24,107 nt of DNA. Origin: a virus. The stretch's first letter is position 1, and each line of letters begins with the position of its first letter. The notes under the pieces are model-generated. The model saw only the letters and a program-made list of their open reading frames with translations. It searched no databases and was not told the DNA's origin. Both the position numbers and the translations under genes were made by a program. Positions 5,533-13,333 of this stretch are shown here, piece by piece. The DNA is taken from positions 1-24,107 of the IMG/VR virus record IMGVR_UViG_3300009466_000018; one strand, written 5' to 3'.

Positions 5533-5741
5533 TGGACCGAAAAGTTTACGTATTCAAAACAGACAACGGATATCTTTCAGACGTTGACCATTACACAACG
5601 GACGCAACACGAGCCGTTTCCTTTGTTGATTTCGATTCAGCGGCTACACGTCTAGCGGCAGTCATCGGCGTAATTAACAGACCAATCTCAATCGAAGAAG
5701 TCTCACTGCCTTTTCCTCTTCCGTTTCCTAAGCAACTCTGA
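5532..5741 (+). CDS. hypothetical 69-aa protein within the MoxR-VWA operon
   Basis: The gene overlaps the upstream stop (TAATG) and the downstream start (TGATG), so its reading frame is fixed by both neighbours. A GGAG at 5517-5520 is one of the few Shine-Dalgarno-like sites in the window, though its 11-base spacing is long. The product begins MDRKVYVFKTDNGYLS, a short beta-rich fold, and ends in a proline/phenylalanine tail (FPLPFPKQL) that could dock on a partner. No family recognised; the coupling implies a role with the ATPase and VWA proteins. Confidence 0.65.
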   Translation: MDRKVYVFKTDNGYLSDVDHYTTDATRAVSFVDFDSAATRLAAVIGVINRPISIEEVSLPFPLPFPKQL

Positions 5742-6928
5742 TGAACGACCAACTCTTCGGCAAACTTCAAAACTTTCGTGGTGCACTCAACGCTGCCACG
5801 CTCGAACGCGAGCATGTAATCGACGGGCTGCTCGCTTCCGTTATCTCGAAACAGAATGCCTTCTTGCTCGGTGCTCCGGGTACAGGTAAGAGCGATCTGG
5901 TTCGTAGTGTCTGCAAGGGTATTGCAGGCGCAAACTACTTTGGTTATCTCCTGACACCTACAACAGATCCCAGTGAGCTGTTCGGTCCTGTCGCAGTAAC
6001 CAAACTACTTAAAGATGAGTACACACGAGACGTTGATGGTTACTTGCCCTCGGCTCACATTGGTTTCCTCGATGAATTGTTCCGCAGTTCCTCTGCGATT
6101 CTTAACTCACTTCTCTCGCTGTTGAACGAACGTACATTCAACAACGGCAATCAAGTTATCGAAACTCCGTTGCAGTCGATCATCGCTGCGACAAATAGTT
6201 GGCCTCAGGAAGAATCGCTCCAAGCTTTCGCAGATCGATTCCTGTTCCGTCCGACTGTAGAGATGCTGAAGAAGCCTGTGTCTAAGCGGACACTCGATGA
6301 GTGGGCTTTGGGCATCGAAGACCGCCCACAGGTTGGCGAGTTTCTGACACTCTCCGAACTGAAGGAGATTCAGGAAGCCGCTAAGAAAGTGAAAGTATCT
6401 GACGACTTTCTAGATAAGTTTAATTCTGTGTGGCAGATGCTGTCACAACGCAGCATCACGATCTCCGATCGCCGCCGCGTACAGATCCTCAAGTTCCTTC
6501 GAGCTTGGGCAATCGTTCAAGGTGATGAGGAACTCTACCCTGAGCACATGCACAACAGTCTCGTACACATTGTGTACAACGATCTAGAAGATCAAAGCAC
6601 TATCATCGAAATCCTGGAGCAGGAGGTTCCCACGGCGGAGCGGCTGTTCGCTGATGCAAAGCGGGCGGCAAGCGGAATCATGACTGAGTTTGCAGCGCTG
6701 CGCTCGCGTCAACAGCAGAACAACATCAGTTCATTGAACGATCTTGTCGTTCATCTCCGTAAATACCATAAGGATATGAACACGGTTAAGGACAAAGTGG
6801 ATGAGCTTCTCGATGGATCTAGGATTCGCATGAGCATGGCCGTCCGATCCCGAGCCGTGAAACTATCGCAAAACCTTCAAAACAACTGCGACACAATCGC
6901 TCAAGCCCTCAACGAAATCACTCACTAA
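5741..6928 (+). CDS. RavA-like MoxR-family AAA+ ATPase, 395 aa
   Basis: A complete AAA+ module: Walker A GAPGTGKS (44-51), the RavA-type segment YFGYLLTPTTDPSELFGPV (66-84), Walker B FLDELF (109-114, D111/E112), the hallmark helix AILNSLLSLLNERTFNNG (119-136), sensor 1 ATNSWP (150-155) and arginine-finger candidates in DRFLFR (165-170). MoxR ATPases remodel or activate protein complexes, usually with a VWA-domain partner, and the partner is the next gene. The DELF...LLNER signature is closer to RavA than to CobS-type MoxR proteins found in cyanomyoviruses. The C-terminal 130 residues are helical and may be the substrate or VWA-binding arm. The start is at a TGATG overlap. Confidence 0.95.
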   Translation: MNDQLFGKLQNFRGALNAATLEREHVIDGLLASVISKQNAFLLGAPGTGKSDLVRSVCKGIAGANYFGYLLTPTTDPSELFGPVAVTKLLKDEYTRDVDGYLPSAHIGFLDELFRSSSAILNSLLSLLNERTFNNGNQVIETPLQSIIAATNSWPQEESLQAFADRFLFRPTVEMLKKPVSKRTLDEWALGIEDRPQVGEFLTLSELKEIQEAAKKVKVSDDFLDKFNSVWQMLSQRSITISDRRRVQILKFLRAWAIVQGDEELYPEHMHNSLVHIVYNDLEDQSTIIEILEQEVPTAERLFADAKRAASGIMTEFAALRSRQQQNNISSLNDLVVHLRKYHKDMNTVKDKVDELLDGSRIRMSMAVRSRAVKLSQNLQNNCDTIAQALNEITH

Positions 6929-6930
6929 TC

Positions 6931-8481
6931 ATGGATCTCCAGAAGAACTCTGAGTTTGTTCGTCTTGTAAACAACGAGCCACTGACCCTAGTGTGCTCCG
7001 CTCTCGCAGACTTCCTTTGGGAAGATTTCGTCCGCGACACAAAACCTAACGTCACCTACCTCGTTAACACTTACAACATCAAACAACTCTCTAGGTTCGG
7101 TAAGGAGGTATTCGAGCGCCTGTACAGCGCCGACGAAGTTAAGTGGCTGATCAGCGATGAGGACTTCGAGCAGTACTTTAGAGAAATCTGTAACGGTGAT
7201 ACTACTGCGACACCTAAGGGCTACAAGCCAGAGAACGCTATCTGGTATTCGATCATGGGAGATCTTTCCCAAGCTGCTGCGTGGCCCACGCTGCTTCAAC
7301 GTTGCGTGGGCGAGCAGTTCAACTCCGGCAACAACGCCGTTCGAATTCTCAACGAGATCTCAAAAGTTATCGAGGAAGCAATCCAACAAAACATGTTCGA
7401 TGTCCAGCTCCTAGTAGGTGCAGGGGACCAACTGCAACAACTAAGAGACCAGTACAACAAAGCTGTACAAGACGGAGACAAAACTGCAGCGAACGAAGCT
7501 CGTACACAAGGTAAGGAGCTCGGACAGAAGATACATGATGCCCTGCAGAATGTGAAATCTCAAGTTCAGGCAGAAGCCAACACGATCGTCGATAAAGTTC
7601 TCGGCGAGAGTGACGAACAGAACGAAGAGATCAGCAACTTGTTCGGTTCAATGCCTGGCAACGGCAAGATGCTGAGCGATCTGCAAGAGAAGAAGAACCT
7701 AGCTAATCGCTTGAGTCGGAACAAAACTCTTAAGCAGATCGCTAAGAAACTCGGTGCACTGCGACGGGTATGGACTGAGCGTAAACGAGCCAAACCTGCA
7801 AAATCCAATTACGAAGCAGTGACCGGCGCAAAGTTCAGCGACAGCGTGATCAACGCTTTCCCCACGGAGCTCGCGCTGGCTGGTTCTAAGGAAGGTCAAG
7901 CTCTCTTTGCTCTCAAGTACTCCCAGAAAACAATCCTCACCAAAGACTACACAGCATCCAGAACTGACTTAGGTTGCGGTCCTGTGATCATGTACGTCGA
8001 TGTCTCGGGATCGATGCACGGCGACCTGGAGCTCTGGAGCAAAGCAATCGCCTTAGTTATCTCCGAGCAGGCACTGACTGACAAGCGCTCTGTTCACATC
8101 CACCTGTTCGATACGGTCGTGGGACACAGTGTTGAGGTTAAGAGTGGCACACCTAACACGAAGGAACTGATCGACTTCGTTGCAGGCTGGACTCTCGGTG
8201 GAGGTACAAGCTTCAATGCGGTTCTCGCGCATATGGTGAGCCAGAAGGAAAGTCTGAAAAATTCCGACATTCTGGTTCTCACTGACGGGAACTCGGAGGC
8301 AAGTTCCTCGTGGATTTCACGGATAGACAATTTAAAACAAGAAACCGGCGCACAAATTACTACAGTGTGTCTGGATATGTCCGTACCTGAAGTATGCAAA
8401 CAGTTCAGCGACGAAACGTACTCAGTAGATACATCCAATAACATCGATTCAATCGATGTAATCCAGAAGTGCATCCGATGA
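6931..8481 (+). CDS. ViaA-like von Willebrand factor A protein, 516 aa
   Basis: The C-terminal third (about 350-515) is a VWA domain with a full MIDAS: D357-V-S-G-S361, T426 in GGGTSF and D452 in VLTDGN. Before it lies the ViaA-type region: a helical segment with a coiled coil (165-225), LKQIAKKLGALRRVWTERK (267-285) and the FPTELALAGSKEGQALFALKY block (310-330). This matches the LPSE-L...L arrangement of E. coli ViaA, the partner that stimulates RavA. It starts 3 bases after the ATPase stop codon, so the two form an obligate pair in one operon. The role is inferred to be substrate recognition through metal-dependent binding. The target is unknown. Confidence 0.93.
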   Translation: MDLQKNSEFVRLVNNEPLTLVCSALADFLWEDFVRDTKPNVTYLVNTYNIKQLSRFGKEVFERLYSADEVKWLISDEDFEQYFREICNGDTTATPKGYKPENAIWYSIMGDLSQAAAWPTLLQRCVGEQFNSGNNAVRILNEISKVIEEAIQQNMFDVQLLVGAGDQLQQLRDQYNKAVQDGDKTAANEARTQGKELGQKIHDALQNVKSQVQAEANTIVDKVLGESDEQNEEISNLFGSMPGNGKMLSDLQEKKNLANRLSRNKTLKQIAKKLGALRRVWTERKRAKPAKSNYEAVTGAKFSDSVINAFPTELALAGSKEGQALFALKYSQKTILTKDYTASRTDLGCGPVIMYVDVSGSMHGDLELWSKAIALVISEQALTDKRSVHIHLFDTVVGHSVEVKSGTPNTKELIDFVAGWTLGGGTSFNAVLAHMVSQKESLKNSDILVLTDGNSEASSSWISRIDNLKQETGAQITTVCLDMSVPEVCKQFSDETYSVDTSNNIDSIDVIQKCIR

Positions 8482-8496
8482 GCGAGGTGCAAAACT

Positions 8497-8673
8497 ATGG
8501 ATAATGTGTTTCAAGAAATAATAGAGGAATATAACGAGAGGTCAAACAGCGTCAGCCACGTGCGCGTCCGCGCTCCCGAAGCCCCTGGAGAGTTTTTTTA
8601 TGACTCCGACACAGGAAAGCTTTACGTGTCTGGCGCCGATGGTGAAGGCGAATTAAAGTGGTTTGCACTTTGA
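8497..8673 (+). CDS. hypothetical acidic protein, 58 aa
   Basis: The ATG at 8497 opens 58 codons to TGA at 8671-8673 and fills the gap after the VWA gene. The product begins MDNVFQEIIEEYNERSNS and ends with a strand-rich FFYDSDTGKLYVSG segment, resembling the short beta-hairpin repeats of phage structural or adaptor proteins. No family recognised. It is probably the last gene of the MoxR-VWA operon. Confidence 0.6.
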   Translation: MDNVFQEIIEEYNERSNSVSHVRVRAPEAPGEFFYDSDTGKLYVSGADGEGELKWFAL

Positions 8674-8683
8674 TGAACATCTC

Positions 8684-9097
8684 ATGCAACTAGATACCAT
8701 TCAAAAATCTCTAAAGCAGATTAGGAGAGAATATGAAGCACAAGAAGGAGGGATGCAGGAGCTTCTTCGATGGGTACAGGATATTCTAGAAAAAGAACTG
8801 TTAGATAAAAAACCAGGAGAGTACTCAAAGTTCGATTATCACGGGAACTTAATACTGTATGACTGTCCAACAGGGGAACCGGGATGCGGCTTCTTCTGGA
8901 TCTCGAACGACAAGACAAACATGGAGTATACATATGTAATATCAGATACGCTAGGTGAGCAGTACGGCATGTCCGTTACTGACGAGGATATAAAACTGAC
9001 AATCTTAGACCTGAAGGAGCTTGCCATAAATTTCGTAACGGAGTTCTTTCAATTCAAGCTTTACTCATCGATCGCCTCCGAAGGCTTTGACACCTGA
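8684..9097 (+). CDS. hypothetical protein, 137 aa
   Basis: The open frame extends upstream to a TTG at 8663, but this overlaps the preceding gene, so the first ATG at 8684 (MQLDTIQKSLKQIRREYEAQ) is preferred; the true start is not certain. The N-terminal 60 residues form a charged helix or coiled coil, followed by a strand-rich region with a CPTGEPGCGFFWIS segment and a helical C-terminus. No family recognised. AT content is higher than in flanking genes, with more AGA/ATA-type codons, hinting at a separate origin. Confidence 0.6.
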   Translation: MQLDTIQKSLKQIRREYEAQEGGMQELLRWVQDILEKELLDKKPGEYSKFDYHGNLILYDCPTGEPGCGFFWISNDKTNMEYTYVISDTLGEQYGMSVTDEDIKLTILDLKELAINFVTEFFQFKLYSSIASEGFDT

Positions 9098-9125
9098 GCA
9101 AATACCCGAGTAATGGGCTAGTATG
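9087..9125 (+). promoter_or_regulatory. TTGACAC...GGGCTAGTATG element, copy 2
   Basis: TTGACAC (9087-9093), AAATACCC, then GGGCTAGTATG (9115-9125), parallel to the element at 2752-2787. The TTGACA to TAGTAT spacing is 26 bases, so it is not a canonical promoter. It sits about 33 bases upstream of the gene at 9158 and overlaps the end of the previous gene. Confidence 0.3.
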
Positions 9126-9157
9126 CGCCTTGTCATGACCCCTTACCTTTCTTGAAC

Positions 9158-9931
9158 ATGACTTTTCAATTCCTTCTCAATGGCACACCTCTTGATGCGG
9201 GCGAAGCTGCCACGCTGATCAAGACCGTCAAGAACAGCAGGACTGCACCGACCATTGAGCTGAGTGAGGTCTTCGATATCTCGAAGCTCGATAGCAAAGC
9301 TTTGTTCGAGATGGCGGTCGATAAAGGATCGCAGGAACTGGCGTCGCTGGCCTGGAAGATCTCGGTCGGCAAGCCGGCGAAGAAGATGAAGGCCGGTCGT
9401 CCAGTTGTCCAGAAGACAGTCTGGGAGGGTCCGGAAGCTCTGATCGAGGAGCTTCATAAGTCTCAGTCTTACTGGGCTGTGGGAGCAGCGATGATCCTCG
9501 ATTACTTCTCCGAGATCAACGACTGGAGCACCCTCCGGAAGATCGCCATCTTCTACGTAAACGACATCGATGCGTCGGACAACAAAGTTCCGCACGACTC
9601 CGTTATGTACAAGGGGTTCACATGGTCCGAGGAACTGGATATGTACGATCCGATGGTCCTCCGGGCGGGTATTGACCGTAAGGACACGTTCCACGTCAGT
9701 CCGATGTATCTGTCTCTCCGTGAGGGGATGAACTGGTGCATGAAGAACGGACTCGTTGAGCAGAAGTCTCAGGTGTCGTACGGATCCCTAGACGGTGCTA
9801 AAGGCAATACGATGCAGCGTGTGTACTACAACCTGCGCCTGACGAAGCGGGGACAAGACGTCAGCCAGCTTTGGGCAGACTCGAACGAGTACATCCTTAA
9901 CTTCTTTACTGCCCGTCGCCAGGGTTCCTGA
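9158..9931 (+). CDS. hypothetical protein with possible C-terminal winged helix, 257 aa
   Basis: ATG at 9158 is chosen over a TTG two codons upstream. The N-terminal 75 residues are mixed and moderately acidic, then a basic patch KPAKKMKAGRP (about 73-83). The last 80 residues resemble a winged helix: a helix ending MKNGLVEQ and then YNLRLTKRGQDVSQLW, the strand-wing-helix pattern of many DNA-binding regulators. Function as a regulator is inferred. GC-rich codon use (CGG, GGT, CTC) differs from the adjacent genes. It has its own upstream element and is closed by a strong terminator, so it is probably a separate transcription unit. Confidence 0.65.
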   Translation: MTFQFLLNGTPLDAGEAATLIKTVKNSRTAPTIELSEVFDISKLDSKALFEMAVDKGSQELASLAWKISVGKPAKKMKAGRPVVQKTVWEGPEALIEELHKSQSYWAVGAAMILDYFSEINDWSTLRKIAIFYVNDIDASDNKVPHDSVMYKGFTWSEELDMYDPMVLRAGIDRKDTFHVSPMYLSLREGMNWCMKNGLVEQKSQVSYGSLDGAKGNTMQRVYYNLRLTKRGQDVSQLWADSNEYILNFFTARRQGS

Positions 9932-9961
9932 GCCAGCCTCCAGTAGCCCGAGTAGACTGCA

Positions 9962-9989
9962 AGCCTCGCTCCGGCGGGGCTTTTTATTT
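9962..9989 (+). terminator. intrinsic terminator
   Basis: AGCCTCGC-TCCG-GCGGGGCT forms an 8-bp stem (one G-T pair) with a TCCG loop, followed by TTTTATTTC. It lies 30 bases after the stop of the preceding gene. Only 19 bases separate its T-tract from the DNA polymerase ATG, so polymerase expression probably depends on read-through or on a promoter inside this short gap. Confidence 0.85.
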
Positions 9990-10008
9990 CTCTATCATCA
10001 TCTCCCTC

Positions 10009-11904
10009 ATGCAGGTTCGTTACATCCAAACAGCCGAACAGTTCAAGGAAGTTCTGCCCGAGTTGAAGCAGATTCCAAAGATGTGTTTGGACTGCGAAAC
10101 AACGGGTCTGCAAGCAACAATCGCGAAGCTCCGCTTATTACAGCTCTGTGATGCCACGCCGGATATCGAGGATCGTATTGTTTACGTTCTAGACCTCTTT
10201 AAGTTCAAACCAAACGAAGAGCTCAAGGAACTTATTGAGTCTCGCGCCATGCTTCTGGCGCACAACATGAACTTCGACTTTCAGTTCCTGCTATCGATCG
10301 GAATCGATTTCAAGAACAAGATCTTCGATACGTACCTAGCCGAACGAGTCCTACGTGCTGGATTTAAGGAGAAGCGGATCAGCCCGAAGTCTCAGAACAC
10401 GTACTTTACAGATGTCAGCTGCAGCCTAAAGGCCGTGGCAGAGCGCAGGCTCGAAATAGAAATCAGTAAGGAGCAACAGAAGTCCGATTGGGGCGCTGAA
10501 GAACTCGATATTGAGCAGATCGAATACGCGGCAGGAGACGTCGATATCCTCCCACGCATCGCGGCATCCCAGCTGGCTGAGCTGAAGGAAGAGAATCTCC
10601 TTTCGGTTTACGGTCTCGAATCTAAGTGCGTCCGCCCCGTGGCAATGATGAGCTACAGAGGATTCTGCGTTGATTTGGAAAAGCTCAACAAACTCAAAGC
10701 ATCTATCGAAGAGGAACTGGAGCAGAAAACCGAACAGTTCGTTAAGTCGCTAGACGATAGACTTCCGGCAGATATGAAACTCCCTCGGGGAATTGACGGA
10801 AAAGTCGCAGTCGGCAAGAGACCGAAAAAGGATTTTAATCCTGGATCAACGACGCAGGTTATTTCCGCCTTTACTGCTTGCGATATCGAGCTGCCTAGAG
10901 ACGCCAAGACGGAGAAGAAGACCCTCAACCAAATCGCCCTCGCAGAGTTTGATAGCGACGATCCCACGCTGAATCTCTACCGACAACGGGCGAAGGTCGA
11001 AACGAAACTGGAGCACATCACCAAGCTGCTGGAGAATGTAAATCCTGTAACGCTGCGGATTCACTCCGGCTACAACCAAACAGGTGCAAACTCTGGGCGT
11101 TTCACGAGCAACGGTGCCCCTAAGACAGCCAAAAGAGAGAAGAAAACAGTTTTTGCGGTCAACATCCAGCAAGTTCCCCGGGGTAAGGAATTCAGAGAGT
11201 GCTTCGTAGCTGAACCAGGATTCAAACTGGTGATCTGCGACTGGGCTCAGATCGAGCTGCGGCTCGGTGCGGAGCTGATCAACATTCCTCAGATGCGGCA
11301 AGCGTTCAAGGACGACATTGACCTGCACACAATGACCGCCAGTCTCATCTACAAAAAGGACTTACATGAAGTGTCTAAAGATGAACGACAGGACGGTAAG
11401 ACTCTGAACTTCGCCTTGTTATACGGAATGGGTTACCGAAAATACAAGACATATGCGGCACAGAGCGGCAAGATGCTATCCCTATCGGAGGCTAAAGTTG
11501 CGCACGCTGCGTTTCATGCTGCGTACCCACGCCTGCGTATGTGGCACCGCGAACGGGCGGCTCTGGTCGAAGATGGGTGGGCTTATGTACGTACAGCGTG
11601 CGGACGTCGCAGGCTCTTAAGTTACGATGACGCAACAATGATGTGCTCAGCTAACACTTTGATCCAGGGCAGCGGCGCAGACATTCTCAAGATCGCCATC
11701 GCAGATCTGAACGAACATTTAAACGAAAATGTGCGAATGGTTGCGTGCGTGCACGATGAAATCGTGCTAGAAGTTAGAGAGGATCTTGCTAATAAATACA
11801 AAGAGGTGCTGGAAACCGCCATGATCCAAGCGGCTCAAAAAGTGTTAACATCTGTCCCAGCATCAGCAGATGCGAATGTTGGCGATTCATGGGCCGCTAA
11901 ATGA
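10009..11904 (+). CDS. polA: family A DNA polymerase with 3'-5' exonuclease, 631 aa
   Basis: The replicative phage DNA polymerase. Exonuclease: LDCETTGL (D28/E30), AHNMNFDF (D90) and Y173-x3-D177. Polymerase: motif A DWAQIELRLG (D411), motif B with R460, K464, F468 and Y472 (KTLNFALLYGMG), and motif C VHDE (H582/D583). There is no 5' nuclease domain, as is usual for phage family A enzymes. F468 corresponds to E. coli Pol I Phe762, the residue used in viral ecology to class family A polymerases. Both catalytic centres look intact. The ATG at 10009 follows an SD-less CATCATCTCCCTC leader. The stop overlaps the next start (ATGA). Confidence 0.97.
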   Translation: MQVRYIQTAEQFKEVLPELKQIPKMCLDCETTGLQATIAKLRLLQLCDATPDIEDRIVYVLDLFKFKPNEELKELIESRAMLLAHNMNFDFQFLLSIGIDFKNKIFDTYLAERVLRAGFKEKRISPKSQNTYFTDVSCSLKAVAERRLEIEISKEQQKSDWGAEELDIEQIEYAAGDVDILPRIAASQLAELKEENLLSVYGLESKCVRPVAMMSYRGFCVDLEKLNKLKASIEEELEQKTEQFVKSLDDRLPADMKLPRGIDGKVAVGKRPKKDFNPGSTTQVISAFTACDIELPRDAKTEKKTLNQIALAEFDSDDPTLNLYRQRAKVETKLEHITKLLENVNPVTLRIHSGYNQTGANSGRFTSNGAPKTAKREKKTVFAVNIQQVPRGKEFRECFVAEPGFKLVICDWAQIELRLGAELINIPQMRQAFKDDIDLHTMTASLIYKKDLHEVSKDERQDGKTLNFALLYGMGYRKYKTYAAQSGKMLSLSEAKVAHAAFHAAYPRLRMWHRERAALVEDGWAYVRTACGRRRLLSYDDATMMCSANTLIQGSGADILKIAIADLNEHLNENVRMVACVHDEIVLEVREDLANKYKEVLETAMIQAAQKVLTSVPASADANVGDSWAAK

Positions 11905-12401
11905 GTGAGCTAGTTAAGATCGAAAAAACTGCCGAGAAAGAAGTCTTTGCTATTAAGTTAGGAAAGACTTACTTGGCGGTAGTAAATGCGGATGACGATC
12001 TGTATTTTCTCCCGTCTCTGTACGAATCACCGCTGGTAGCTTGCAACGCAGCTAGAGCAGAGAAACGGAAAAACAGTATTAAGCTGAACGTTAAGAAAAA
12101 AGTAAATAGTGCGCAATCTAAGAAAAGCACTAAGATAGCGAAGGTAAATTCCCTCTACACCGAGGAGGAGATGTCCTCGCGCCCCCACTTACGATTCCGA
12201 GAGGTTTGGGTGATCCTGAACCCACGCGGGGAGTTCGTCGAAAAAGCTATCGAGGATGCGACTCTCGTTAAGTATCAGACCGATAAAGCAAAAGCTGAGA
12301 TATTTAAAAGCTACGAAGACGCTCTGTTTAAGTTAAAGACACTCGATATGGTTGTTAAAAAAGGGCATTACCTTCGAAGATTTTTTGAAAAAATTAACTG
12401 A
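11901..12401 (+). CDS. hypothetical basic protein, 166 aa
   Basis: The gene starts inside the polymerase stop (ATGA), so it is translationally coupled to the polymerase. The product is lysine-rich, with a strongly basic centre (KRKNSIKLNVKKKVNSAQ at about 55-72) flanked by two similar strand-helix units: residues 10-52 and 100-160, each ending in a helix with A-x-x-A/L spacing. An accessory role for the polymerase (nucleic-acid binding or processivity) is suggested only by position and charge. No family recognised. AT-rich codon use. Confidence 0.65.
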   Translation: MSELVKIEKTAEKEVFAIKLGKTYLAVVNADDDLYFLPSLYESPLVACNAARAEKRKNSIKLNVKKKVNSAQSKKSTKIAKVNSLYTEEEMSSRPHLRFREVWVILNPRGEFVEKAIEDATLVKYQTDKAKAEIFKSYEDALFKLKTLDMVVKKGHYLRRFFEKIN

Positions 12402-12432
12402 AACAGGCTTGCTTATGAAGCTCCCAAAAGCT

Positions 12433-12441
12433 TGTTATGAT
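12433..12441 (+). promoter_or_regulatory. extended -10 promoter (TGTTATGAT), copy 1
   Basis: TG-T-TATGAT (-10 at 12436-12441) within AAGCTTGTTATGATCTCA. It is repeated nearly exactly at 13303-13310 upstream of a paralogous gene. No good -35 box is present, as is usual for extended -10 promoters. It lies 31 bases before the GTG start codon. Confidence 0.65.
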
Positions 12442-12472
12442 CTCAGTAGGTAAATTGTAGTTCTGTAGCCCT

Positions 12473-13270
12473 GTGGCCGTACGTCGCCGTCCTTCGTATG
12501 GATTTGATCTAGCAGGAGAGGCATTCGGGTTTCGGCCCGAAGTCGGCGTATCGAAACGCGCGTTATCTCAACTATTCCCTGAGTTGGGCTTAGCTACAGA
12601 TTTTACGAAAGAAACACAACCGGAAGAAGTAGAGAAGGACGAAACAATTAAAATTAAAACGCCGACGACAGAGACAGATTATTTCAGAGACACACAACTG
12701 AGTAGCGATAAAAGATCACAGAGACCTTCATTTAGAAGCGAATACACTGAAAAATCCTCAAGGTATGCACCTCCGTTAAGCGAAAGATATACTACAACGA
12801 CACAACAAGTGAGTCCTTCCGGGCCACAGGGGCGTGGAGCAAGTAAATTAGGATACACTCCCTCCGTAGCTTCTTCCGCTTCTCCTAACGTTCCTGCACC
12901 GATAACTCCGCCGACCCCTCAAACAAGTCCCTCCACGCCTCCAACGTCAACACCGGAGTACTACGCCCAAGTGCCCGCGCCGCCGCTAACCCCAACGCCT
13001 ACACCGAGTCCAGCGCCGCCCGCAGAACAACCTCGTCGTCTTTCTTTAGATGATATTTCTCATAAGTATGGGCAGTTCTCGACTTTTGGTCATAGGGATT
13101 ACCAAGCAGCAAGAGACGAAGGATACTCAGATGCTGAAATATTAAATTACTTGAATGAAGATATGAGACGACTGCACCCAGACAACAGACCAGGGGGATC
13201 AGCAGGGTTGTACGAGGAAATAATGAGAGGCAGCGTTGACTACTCGAAAGCGGTTAACATAGTGCGATAA
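12473..13270 (+). CDS. proline-rich probable virion protein with MAVRRRPSYGF tag, 265 aa
   Basis: The GTG start at 12473 is supported because the 5' sequence (GTGGCCGTACGTCG...) and the first 16 residues (MAVRRRPSYGFxLAG) are repeated in the gene at 13334. After this tag comes a low-complexity polar region, then a Pro/Thr/Ser-rich linker (about 139-190), then a folded C-terminus (FGHRDYQAARDEGYSDAEILNYLNED) of a helical A-x4-G-x-S-x3-I type that I associate with virion proteins of marine cyanophages. A structural or ejected internal role is inferred. The disordered linker suggests a tether. No Shine-Dalgarno is visible. Confidence 0.7.
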   Translation: MAVRRRPSYGFDLAGEAFGFRPEVGVSKRALSQLFPELGLATDFTKETQPEEVEKDETIKIKTPTTETDYFRDTQLSSDKRSQRPSFRSEYTEKSSRYAPPLSERYTTTTQQVSPSGPQGRGASKLGYTPSVASSASPNVPAPITPPTPQTSPSTPPTSTPEYYAQVPAPPLTPTPTPSPAPPAEQPRRLSLDDISHKYGQFSTFGHRDYQAARDEGYSDAEILNYLNEDMRRLHPDNRPGGSAGLYEEIMRGSVDYSKAVNIVR

Positions 13271-13302
13271 ATTTGACTTTATTTTCTTGGAGTTTAAAGC
13301 TT

Positions 13303-13310
13303 GCTATGAT
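13303..13310 (+). promoter_or_regulatory. extended -10 promoter (TGCTATGAT), copy 2
   Basis: TG-C-TATGAT (-10 at 13305-13310) within AAAGCTTGCTATGATCTCA, a near copy of the promoter at 12433. It is 23 bases before the GTG start at 13334. A TTGACT box lies 26 bases upstream of the -10, too far to be a standard -35. The first 32-plus bases after the promoter also resemble copy 1, so promoter and leader were duplicated together. Confidence 0.65.
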
Positions 13311-13333
13311 CTCAAAAGATAGAGTGTAGCTCC

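Noticed and set aside
5741-6928. Call of CobS (cobalamin) for the AAA+ gene
   Set aside because: The SELFGP and LLNER signature and ViaA-like partner fit RavA-type MoxR proteins better; no cobaltochelatase context is present.
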